Below, piece by piece: positions 7,643 through 14,000 of a stretch of 14,000 nucleotides of DNA; the first letter of the stretch is position 1; every line of letters starts with the position of its first letter. The notes under the pieces were generated by a model. It made no database searches and was not told the origin of the DNA. It saw only the letters and a program-made list of their open reading frames with translations. The position numbers were made by a program, and so were the translations under genes. The stretch is from Bacteroidales bacterium. GTDB taxonomy: Bacteria; Bacteroidota; Bacteroidia; Bacteroidales; VadinHA17. The DNA is taken from the NCBI GenBank assembly GCA_003157055.1, contig PMIG01000179.1, forward strand, positions 1 to 14,000, written 5' to 3'.

Positions 7643-9556
7643 ATGAAATCGATTATACAATTCTTTGAAGAGAGTGTTGAGAAATTCAGCAATAATGTTT
7701 ATATCTGGGAAAAGCCCAACGATAAATATGAAGGAACGACCTATGGCGAGATAAAAAAACAGGTCTACGAGTTTGCTGCCGGACTTATCTGTCTTGGAAT
7801 AAAGAAGGGCGACAGGGTAAGCCTCATATCTGAAGGCAGGAACAGCTTGGTTATTGGTTAGCTTGGCATTTTATACACTGGGGCTATGAATGTCCCGCTC
7901 TCCGTAAAACTAAATCCCGAAGAAGTTAAATTCAGGCTCAATCACTCCGAATCAAGGATGATTCTTACTTCATCCATTCAGGCAGTTAAGGTGAAGGAAG
8001 TTATTAAAGAGTGCCGGACACTTGAAAAAATAATTCATTTTGATACTCAGGAAGAATACTCTTCAAATGAGATACACTTCAATGAGATCAGGAAGATAGG
8101 AAGAGAGTGGCTCGACACACCGGGGAATATGACAAAATTTGAAGAGAATTACAAAAGCATTCAGCCTTCCGATTTCGCAAATATCTGCTACACTTCCGGT
8201 ACGACAGCCGATCCAAAAGGTATCATTCTCACTCATGGCAACTATATATCAAATGTTTACCAGGCATACAGTCTGATGGATATTCCTTCATTCTACAAGA
8301 CTCTTCTTATTCTTCCATGGGATCACTCCTTCGGGCACACATGCGGCATTTTTGCCTTCATGGGAAGAGGAGCCAGTATCGCTTCTGTAAAAACCGGTAA
8401 GTCGCCATTGGAGACTCTCAGGAATCTTCCCATTTGCCTGAAAGAGATAAAGCCAAACCTGCTCATGAGCGTTCCGGCAATTGCCAAGAACTTCAGAAAG
8501 AATATTGAAAAAGCAATTAAGGATAAAGGGATGCTGACTGAAATGCTCTTCAATCACGCCCTGAAAATATCTTATTCATATAATAAGGAGGGCTGGAACA
8601 AGGGGGAAGGACTTCAAAAGCTCAAAAAACCTTTGCTGCAATTTTATGATAAAATTATCTTTTCAAAGATCCGTGAAGCATATGGCGGAGAGCTTGACTA
8701 TTTTGTCGGAGGAGGAGCACTTCTTGATATAGAACTTCAGAGATTCTTTTACGCTCTTGGCATTCCAATGTACCAGGGTTATGGTTTAAGTGAAGCTTCA
8801 CCTGTGATCTCTTCGAATTCGACCGCCCGGCACAGGCTTGGTTCATCTGGAGCGCTGGTAAATAATATGGACCTGAAGATCTGCAATGATGAAGGCGTTG
8901 AAGTTCCCCTCGGTGAGAAAGGTGAAATTATTATCCGCGGAGAAAATGTGATGCACGGTTACTGGAAAAATGATGCTGCTACCAAAGAGACGGTTGTCGA
9001 CGGCTGGCTTCATACCGGTGATATGGGATATATGATTGAAGAGGGATTTCTGTATGTCCTCGGCCGGTTTAAAAGCCTGCTGATAGCCGATGACGGTGAA
9101 AAATTCAGCCCCGAAGGCATTGAAGAAGCAATTACTGAACAATCAAAGTATATTGACCAGTGCATGCTATATAATAATCAGAAGCCTTATACTGTTTCAC
9201 TGATTGTTCCTAACCAGCACGCTCTTAAACTCTTCCTTGAAGAAAAGAACCTGACAGCCGATTCTGAAGACGGGAAAAGAGCAGTCCTGACCTTAATAGA
9301 AAACGAAGTTAATGAATACCGTACAAACGGGAAATTCGGAAAAATGTTTCCACAGCGCTGGCTGCCGGTAGCAATTGGAATACTTGAAGAGGGCTTTAAT
9401 GAAGATAATGGCCTGATGAATTCAGTTATGAAGATTGTAAGGGGGAAAATAATGGATAAATATCAGGATCTTATCGACTTCTTATATACTCCTGAAGCCA
9501 AGGCAATTACTAACGAAAGAAACATCGAGGAAGTCGAAAAAATGAAATTAGGCTAG
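7643..9556 (+). pseudogene. AMP-forming long-chain acyl-CoA synthetase (AMP-binding enzyme) interrupted by an in-frame amber codon
   Basis: Read through the single TAG at 7859-7861, the frame gives a 637-residue adenylate-forming enzyme that activates a fatty or other carboxylic acid to its CoA thioester. The first 72 residues carry the family N-terminus (TYGEIKKQVYEFAAGLICLGIKKGDRVSLISEGRN). After the stop the same frame continues LGILYTGAMNVPLSVKLNPEE without loss of a base. Motifs, numbered on the full frame: P-loop-like YTSGTTADPKG at about 183, YGLSEASP at about 380, GWLHTGD at 454-460, GRFKSLL at 474-480, and near the C-terminus the NSVMKIVRGKI segment where the thioesterification lysine is expected. 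Everything after the stop looks undamaged. Possible readings are a recent nonsense mutation, a base-call error, or a shorter product from ATG 7886 missing the first 81 residues. The 3' end overlaps the convergent HD gene by 9 bp. Confidence 0.85.
7859..7861 (+). other. In-frame TAG within the acyl-CoA synthetase gene
   Basis: The codon interrupts LVIG-stop-LGILYTGAMNVP. From memory, relatives usually have glutamate here (VI-x-E-LGILY), so one G-to-T change from GAG explains it. TAG ends purA, pepD and this same gene normally, which argues against genome-wide amber recoding. Confidence 0.9.
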
Positions 9557-10096
9557 CCTGTTTTTAAAAGGTAGGAATGTCATGAAATCGGCATGATGAA
9601 CAATATATGCCTCTGTTGTTCTTGTAACCAGGTCGCCTTCATGAGCATGAGCCGCAATAATATGGCAAACTTCAGGAGGCACTCCGCACTCTTCAGCAAG
9701 TGAGACACCTGAAAAGGGGTGCCTAAGATATTTACCATACTTTCCCTGGAAAGCATTGCCATTCTTGTCAAGTTCATATTCGAGAAGCTTCCCGACATCG
9801 GCAAGTATAGCTCCCGCGATCAGCACATCCATATTAACCGGCAGATCGGAGCCAAAGAACTGGTTCATTTTATCTCCGCTCTCCTTTGCCACGTGAACCA
9901 CGCACCTCTTATGGGCCATAAAGCTTACCTTCAGATCAGGTCCGCATAAGAGCGTGAAAGGTATTCTTTCAAGATCATCAGGCTTCAAAACGCTTCTTTC
10001 CAATGCCAGCTCCCATGTTTTTGCAGTTTTCTCCCTGAGCTCCGGGTCCTTTATCCATTCGAGTTCAGGCCATAGATTCTTTACCTTTTCGTTCAT
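9548..10096 (-). CDS. HD-superfamily (HDc-like) protein with altered HD motif
   Basis: The 182-residue soluble protein is related to HD/HDIG metal-dependent phosphohydrolases. The elements in order are MAHKRCVVHVA (His62, His68), GAILADVGKLLEYE (96-107), a loop, RHPFSGVSLAEECGVP (125-140), HIIAAHAHEGD (His145, His150, His152) and a final IVHHADF (His167, His168, Asp170). This is the usual helical order, but the signature His-Asp reads Ala99-Asp100. One metal ligand of the canonical site is therefore replaced, although many other histidines could compensate. The same replacement may be normal in this subfamily; I cannot check. Substrate and role are unknown. It starts 10 nt after the isocitrate dehydrogenase stop, with an AAAGGA ribosome-binding sequence spanning the junction, so the two are very likely one operon. 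Its 3' end overlaps the convergent acyl-CoA synthetase gene by 9 bp. Confidence 0.8.
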   Translation of the reverse strand: MNEKVKNLWPELEWIKDPELREKTAKTWELALERSVLKPDDLERIPFTLLCGPDLKVSFMAHKRCVVHVAKESGDKMNQFFGSDLPVNMDVLIAGAILADVGKLLEYELDKNGNAFQGKYGKYLRHPFSGVSLAEECGVPPEVCHIIAAHAHEGDLVTRTTEAYIVHHADFMTFLPFKNRLA

Positions 10097-10106
10097 ATTA
10101 AGTCCT

Positions 10107-11306
10107 TTAATTCTTCAGCTTTGCAATAATCGCATCTGTCATCTCAACAGTAGAGGCGGCTCCGTTTTTTATCACTTCAGGTTTTCCCTGCATCTTCATC
10201 ATGTCATAAGTTCTTACCCTGCCCTCTTCAATCACACTGGCAATTGCCTTCCTGATAATATCGCAAAGCTTCTTTTCCCCGAGATAATCGAGCATCATGC
10301 AGGCCGATTCTATCATGGCGATCGGGTTTACAATCGGAACTTCATATCCCGCATATTTTGGCGCTGAACCATGAGTTGGCTCAAAGACAGCAATACCATC
10401 AGATGAGAATTGTGCGCTGCAGGCAAATCCAAGTCCGCCAATAAGGCCGGCAAAACCGTCTGAGGCGATATCCCCGAACATGTTGCCGGCAACGATTACA
10501 CCATAATCTTCCGGGTTCTTTGTCATCCACATCATCTGTGCATCAATATTTGTATTCACCAACCTGATCTCCGGGTATTTGCTTTTCTGAATTTCCTTTG
10601 CAAGCTTCCACATAAGACCCGATGTCTCGCGTATGACATTAGGTTTTTCACAGACAGTCACTGATTTATACCCATATTTTTTTGCATAATCAAATGCAGC
10701 TTCGAGAATTCTCATCGTAGCCTTCCTGGTAAATATCCTTGCCGAAATTGAAAGTTCATCGACAGGAACTTTCCCGAAGTTTTCCCTGAATTTAGGATGA
10801 AAAAGTAGAGCCTGGTAAACGTTCTCAGGCGGATTGGTCCATTCGACTCCTGAATAAAGGCATTCTGTATTCTGCCTGAAAATAACCACATCGATAAGCG
10901 GCTCTTCAATTGTATTTCCACTCCCCCTTCGAATGAAATTCAAAGGATTTCCTTTGTACGACTTGCATGGGCGCACACAGATGTCAAGGTCGAAATACTG
11001 CCTTAATCCGACAATCGGGCTTGAATAGGTATAACCTTTCCCCTGCAATGATGGATCAAGTTCAGCTTTTGCCTCGTCATTTGGTTTGGATGTAATCGCA
11101 CCAAACAAGGCTATTTTATATTTCTTAATCAGTTCAATAGTCCTGTCGGGAAGAGGATTACCTTCTCTACGCCAGAATTCCCATCCGATGTCGCCATAAA
11201 TATATTCAGCATCGAATCCTGCTTCATTTAGAACCCGGAGAGCTTGTTCAAGAACAATGGCACCAATTCCGTCACCAGGGAGAGCAACAATTGTTCTTCT
11301 TGCCAT
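10107..11306 (-). CDS. icd: Isocitrate dehydrogenase (isocitrate/isopropylmalate dehydrogenase family)
   Basis: The 399-residue cytoplasmic beta-decarboxylating dehydrogenase probably converts isocitrate to 2-oxoglutarate. Family landmarks: LPGDGIG (9-15); SSPIVGLRQYFDLDICVRP (95-113); IFRQNTECLYSGVEW (142-156, with Arg144 and Tyr151); CEKPNV (Lys221); metal aspartates Asp255, Asp279 and Asp283 in NTNIDAQMM and FGDIASD; and EPTHGSAPKYAG (309-320). The LRQxxDLDICVRP and YSGVEW segments are of the isocitrate rather than the isopropylmalate type. Lys317-Tyr318 occupy the positions that in E. coli Icd favour NADP over NAD. An oddity is that the residue aligned with E. coli Asn115 is Ile98, while Ser113 is kept as Ser96. 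Substrate certainty is therefore a little lower. It is the first gene of a two-gene operon with the HD protein and is divergent from pepD. Confidence 0.8.
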   Translation of the reverse strand: MARRTIVALPGDGIGAIVLEQALRVLNEAGFDAEYIYGDIGWEFWRREGNPLPDRTIELIKKYKIALFGAITSKPNDEAKAELDPSLQGKGYTYSSPIVGLRQYFDLDICVRPCKSYKGNPLNFIRRGSGNTIEEPLIDVVIFRQNTECLYSGVEWTNPPENVYQALLFHPKFRENFGKVPVDELSISARIFTRKATMRILEAAFDYAKKYGYKSVTVCEKPNVIRETSGLMWKLAKEIQKSKYPEIRLVNTNIDAQMMWMTKNPEDYGVIVAGNMFGDIASDGFAGLIGGLGFACSAQFSSDGIAVFEPTHGSAPKYAGYEVPIVNPIAMIESACMMLDYLGEKKLCDIIRKAIASVIEEGRVRTYDMMKMQGKPEVIKNGAASTVEMTDAIIAKLKN

Positions 11307-11450
11307 AGTATTAAATAATTTATAATTAAGTAATAGTAAATATAACTAAAATTTAGTGTTCATCCACATGTATAATTTTTCAGGGTTACAGGGTTAAGAG
11401 GAAAAAAATAATACCTTTGCCGCTTAATTCTGTGTTACAATATTTAGTGT
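11307..11450. promoter_or_regulatory. Divergent icd/pepD intergenic region with pepD promoter candidate
   Basis: On the plus strand TACCTTTG (11412-11419) fits the TAnnTTTG -7 consensus, 31 nt before the pepD ATG; no proper TTTG -33 is seen. Just upstream lies an exact tandem 8-mer, CAGGGTTA twice (11381-11388 and 11389-11396), covering the -33 area, where an activator could bind. A short CTAAAATTTAG palindrome sits at 11346-11356. No clear promoter for icd was found on the minus strand. Confidence 0.45.
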
Positions 11451-12914
11451 ATGGGAGTTTTTGCCGGCCTTAAGCCATCAACCGTCTGGACATATTTTGA
11501 AGAGATTTGTATGATCCCTCGCTTATCAAAGCACGAACAGCAGATACGGGCATACCTTCTCGCTTTTGCAAAGCTTCATGTACTTGAAGCCAAAGAAGAT
11601 AAAATCGGCAATATTCTTATAACAAAGCCTTCATCCATTGGTCTGGAAGGAAGGAAAACAGTTGTTCTTCAGAGCCATATGGATATGGTTGGTGAGAAAA
11701 ATGCCGATCATCCGCACGATTGGAATAAAGACCCGATTATCCCCGTTGTAACAAACGGATGGGTAACAGCACAGGGAACAACGCTCGGAGCAGACGACGG
11801 AATGGGGATAGCTTCAGCATTGGCCATACTTGCAGATAAAGATATTAAAGCCGGAAAGATTGAGTGTCTCTTTACAGTCGATGAAGAGTCCGGCATGACC
11901 GGAGCCATTAATCTTGAACCGGGCTTCTTTTCAGGAAGAATACTTTTAAACCTTGATTCTGAAGATGAAGGAATCCTTTATATAGGATGCGCAGGCGGAA
12001 TGGATACTGTGGGAACAATAAAATATAGTCCTGTACCAGCAGATAAGAATAATAAGGCACTCGCAATATCACTTACAGGACTTCATGGAGGTCATTCAGG
12101 TGACGAAATACATAAAGGTTTCGGCAATTCCGTAAAAATAATGAACAGGCTGCTATGGAATCTTGCCAATAATTTTAAAATATCTGTAAGCTCATTTGAC
12201 GGTGGTAACCTGAGAAACGCAATACCCAGGGAAGCTTTTGCAACAATTACAGTTGAAAGTTCAGTAATTGATGTAATAAAGGAATGGATAGAAAATTTCC
12301 AGGAGCTAATGCTTGAAGAATTCAGAGATATTGAGAAGGATATTAAAATATCGGTAAAAGAGTGCACTCTTCCTCAGTTTATTATGGACAAAGAGAGTCA
12401 GGAAAAGCTTCTCAATTCGCTTACATGCTGTCCTCACGGAGCTATAGCATGGTCGAAGGAAATGGATAACCTGGTAGAGACATCAACCAACCTCGCATCA
12501 GTAAAGTTCACCGGAGAAAATACTATTCAGATTGCTACAACACAAAGGAGCTCGATTGAATCTTCAAAGCACGATGTTGGTGCAATGGTTGAGACTTGCA
12601 TGAAGCTTGCAGGCGCCGAAGTAGTTCATTCAGATGGTTACCCAGGCTGGAGACCTAACATGTCTTCAGAAATATTAAAAAGCACTCTCAGTTCGTACAA
12701 GAAGCTTTTTGGAAAAGACCCATATATACGTGCCATTCATGCCGGTCTGGAATGTGGACTGATCTACGAGAAATTCAAGGGAATAGATATGATCTCGTTC
12801 GGCCCGACTATCAGGGGAGCACATACGCCCGAAGAAAAGATCGAAGTAAAAACTGTCCAGATGTTCTGGGACCTTCTTATCGATGTAATCGGAAATATTC
12901 CGCTCAAGCAGTAG
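11451..12914 (+). CDS. pepD: Aminoacyl-histidine dipeptidase (PepD, M20 family)
   Basis: The 487-residue cytosolic di-zinc dipeptidase hydrolyses Xaa-His and other dipeptides; the length is the usual one for PepD. The metal-ligand pattern of M20 peptidases is complete: LQSHMDMVGEK (His76, with Asp78), TLGADDGMGIASALAIL (Asp115), FTVDEESGMTGA (general base Glu145, ligand Glu146), LLNLDSEDEG (Asp169), and GAHTPEEKIEV near the end (His458). The lid/dimerisation domain is inserted in the middle and includes LTGLHGGHSGDEIHKGFGN. The spacing of ligands agrees with E. coli PepD. The start ATG is 31 nt after a candidate -7 element, with no Shine-Dalgarno. It is transcribed alone, divergent from icd and convergent with the rubredoxin gene, 31 bp from its end. 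No strong terminator is visible in that gap. Confidence 0.95.
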   Translation: MGVFAGLKPSTVWTYFEEICMIPRLSKHEQQIRAYLLAFAKLHVLEAKEDKIGNILITKPSSIGLEGRKTVVLQSHMDMVGEKNADHPHDWNKDPIIPVVTNGWVTAQGTTLGADDGMGIASALAILADKDIKAGKIECLFTVDEESGMTGAINLEPGFFSGRILLNLDSEDEGILYIGCAGGMDTVGTIKYSPVPADKNNKALAISLTGLHGGHSGDEIHKGFGNSVKIMNRLLWNLANNFKISVSSFDGGNLRNAIPREAFATITVESSVIDVIKEWIENFQELMLEEFRDIEKDIKISVKECTLPQFIMDKESQEKLLNSLTCCPHGAIAWSKEMDNLVETSTNLASVKFTGENTIQIATTQRSSIESSKHDVGAMVETCMKLAGAEVVHSDGYPGWRPNMSSEILKSTLSSYKKLFGKDPYIRAIHAGLECGLIYEKFKGIDMISFGPTIRGAHTPEEKIEVKTVQMFWDLLIDVIGNIPLKQ

Positions 12915-12945
12915 CTGGTTTAAAACCTTATCTGCTCCACTGCAT

Positions 12946-13116
12946 TCAGCTGTTTGCTATAAATTCTTCCTTTCCTGCCCCGCATAACGGACATACAAAG
13001 TCGGCAGGAAGATCATTAAAATCCACTCCGGGTACTATCCCGGATGAAGGATCGCCTTCAGCCGGATCATAAACATATCCGCAAACTGAACATTTATAGC
13101 TCTCCATCAACTCCAT
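12946..13116 (-). CDS. Rubredoxin
   Basis: A small gene encoding 56 residues: [20 protein letters not shown] at the start, then [17 protein letters not shown], then [13 protein letters not shown] near the end. The four iron-ligand cysteines are Cys9, Cys12, Cys42 and Cys45 in two CxxCG knuckles. The YDP, GD, GI-PG and LP landmarks and the total length are those of classical rubredoxins. The usual Trp before VCP is Phe here. Rubredoxins are cytoplasmic one-electron carriers, often donating to rubrerythrin, superoxide reductase or flavodiiron proteins in anaerobes. ATG 13116 follows the citF stop after one base (TAA-C-ATG), so translation is probably coupled. An alternative ATG at 13107 gives a 53-residue form of equally normal length, with GGAG only 3 nt upstream. 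Confidence 0.93.
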   Translation of the reverse strand: MELMESYKCSVCGYVYDPAEGDPSSGIVPGVDFNDLPADFVCPLCGAGKEEFIANS

Positions 13117-13117
13117 G

Positions 13118-14000
13118 TTATTCTATTTTTATTTTTCTTACAACGTCGATAACTGTACCATCCACCCATTTAATTGCCGCAACAGTCATATCCTCGAATT
13201 CTGCCTTCTTTGGCTTTCCGCAGATTCTTTCAGCTTCATCCTTAAGTTCCTTTATTGTCCGGATTGGCATTCCGCTGCCCTTTAAGCTCCTGATCAAGTC
13301 TTTGCGAAGCGGGTTAATGGCTATTCCCCTTTCGGTTATGATAACATCAATCAGCTCACCAGGGCCGCAAAGCGTCGTAACCTCGTCGACAATTACAGGG
13401 ATCCTGTCGCGGAACAGAGGTACAGGCACGATGACATTCCGTGCGTGAAGGCAATTCTGCCATCCTCCTATGCCATGAAGCAGGTATCCGTCAGAATGAG
13501 TTACAACATTCCCGTTGAAGTTCAGGTCTATTTCAGTTGCACCCAGTATCATTATGTCCATCATGCTCGTCAGGTTTCCTTTTGAATGGAAATTATAAGC
13601 ATTGAATACGGAGTATGGAATATGGTTTGGATTGTTTTCAACAGATTTTACAGCATCTAGGTCAAATGCCTGGGCATCAAGAATATATCCCATTCTACCC
13701 TCTTCCAGCATTTTAACCATATATTTAGTGCTGCCACCGAAACCGAATTTTGATTTCCAGCCTTTCTTCTTAAGTATCTCATCAACAAATACCGCTATGG
13801 CAAGGGAAGTCCCTCCGGCTCCGGCTTGCATTGTCACGCCGTCTTTCAGAATGCCGGATTTCTCGAGAAAAGAAGCTGTAAGTTCAGCGATCAGAAGTCT
13901 GTCGGGACTTTTAGTGACCTGGGTAGTGCCTGAGACAATCTTTTCGGGAATGCCAATTTTATCCACAACAACTACATAATCAACATAGTTGCCTTCAATT
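13118..14000 (-). CDS. citF: Citrate lyase alpha subunit (citrate CoA-transferase), C-terminal part; 5' end beyond window
   Basis: The frame stays open to base 14000, so the gene begins outside; the GTG at 13966 is internal. About 294 residues are visible, a little over half of the usual roughly 510. CitF transfers the acyl carrier from acetyl to citryl on the citrate lyase complex, which cleaves citrate to acetate and oxaloacetate in anaerobes. Recognisable parts are [33 protein letters not shown], the [20 protein letters not shown] segment, [13 protein letters not shown], and the CitF-like end [20 protein letters not shown] with GKPK and [13 protein letters not shown]. No citD or citE is in view, and in place of other cit genes a rubredoxin gene follows after one base. 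The subunit call is firm; an intact lyase operon upstream is presumed, not seen. Confidence 0.88.
   Translation of the reverse strand, partial: IEGNYVDYVVVVDKIGIPEKIVSGTTQVTKSPDRLLIAELTASFLEKSGILKDGVTMQAGAGGTSLAIAVFVDEILKKKGWKSKFGFGGSTKYMVKMLEEGRMGYILDAQAFDLDAVKSVENNPNHIPYSVFNAYNFHSKGNLTSMMDIMILGATEIDLNFNGNVVTHSDGYLLHGIGGWQNCLHARNVIVPVPLFRDRIPVIVDEVTTLCGPGELIDVIITERGIAINPLRKDLIRSLKGSGMPIRTIKELKDEAERICGKPKKAEFEDMTVAAIKWVDGTVIDVVRKIKIE

Noticed and set aside
7859..7861. TAG read as a recoded amino acid (amber-recoded genome or pyrrolysine)
   Set aside because: TAG terminates purA, pepD and this gene normally, and no structural element for recoding is seen just after the codon. A point mutation or sequencing error is simpler.
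9954..10367. 137-residue plus-strand open frame
   Set aside because: It lies antisense to the HD and icd genes, both well supported by family motifs, and has no recognisable domain.
12915..12945. GGTTTAAAACC as terminator between pepD and rubredoxin
   Set aside because: The stem is only 5 bp, with a 1-nt centre and no T-run.
12752..13072. 106-residue plus-strand open frame across the end of pepD
   Set aside because: It is out of frame within pepD and then antisense to rubredoxin, with low-complexity composition and no family resemblance.
13044..13979. Two plus-strand open frames of 134 and 125 residues (13044-13448, 13602-13979)
   Set aside because: Both are antisense to citF, whose conserved motifs run through the same bases.
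1..14000. Mobile element, CRISPR array, tRNA/rRNA, phage or defence system
   Set aside because: I saw no transposase or integrase motifs, no regular spaced repeats, no cloverleaf-like sequence and no defence-type domains. All large frames match housekeeping or envelope families.

Overview
The window reads as ordinary chromosome of an anaerobic or microaerophilic member of the Bacteroidota, probably close to Bacteroidales/Marinilabiliales. Evidence for this: a secreted protein with the type IX secretion (gliding-motility-type) C-terminal domain; promoters of the Bacteroidota TAnnTTTG type; few Shine-Dalgarno sequences; AT-rich spacers; and rubredoxin together with a citrate lyase subunit. This lineage call is inference from gene content. 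I see no mobile element, CRISPR array, tRNA, rRNA or phage gene.

Layout. 1-381 is the 3' end of an M16 peptidase, overlapping by 4 bp a fibronectin-like, type IX-sorted secreted protein (378-1874). Then come a full-length bifunctional (p)ppGpp synthetase/hydrolase (1969-4215) and a Fur-family regulator (4292-4750), which ends in a strong hairpin shared with the convergent outer-membrane barrel gene (4799-5458, minus). PurA (5671-6933) is separated by another bidirectional hairpin from a convergent SPOR-domain lipoprotein (7003-7473, minus). An AMP-forming acyl-CoA synthetase follows (7643-9556) with an amber codon inside its N-terminal domain. It overlaps by 9 bp the end of a minus-strand pair, isocitrate dehydrogenase followed by an HD-superfamily protein (11306 down to 9548). 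PepD (11451-12914) lies divergent from it. The window closes on the minus strand with the C-terminal part of citrate lyase alpha (14000 down to 13118) and, one base downstream, a 56-residue rubredoxin gene (13116-12946).

How they fit together. The middle block is stress and nucleotide physiology: alarmone metabolism, a metal or peroxide regulator, and adenylate synthesis. The right half is central carbon, lipid and peptide metabolism: acyl-CoA activation, isocitrate oxidation, citrate cleavage and dipeptide hydrolysis. No single multi-gene novel system is evident.

The points most worth a second look are the amber-interrupted acyl-CoA synthetase, a Fur homologue that has lost all four structural-zinc cysteines and has nested palindromes over its putative promoter, the rubredoxin gene abutting citF, and non-canonical residues in the HD protein and the isocitrate dehydrogenase. 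No gene-free stretch exceeds 300 bases; the longest, 5459-5670, holds a small inverted repeat and no gene.
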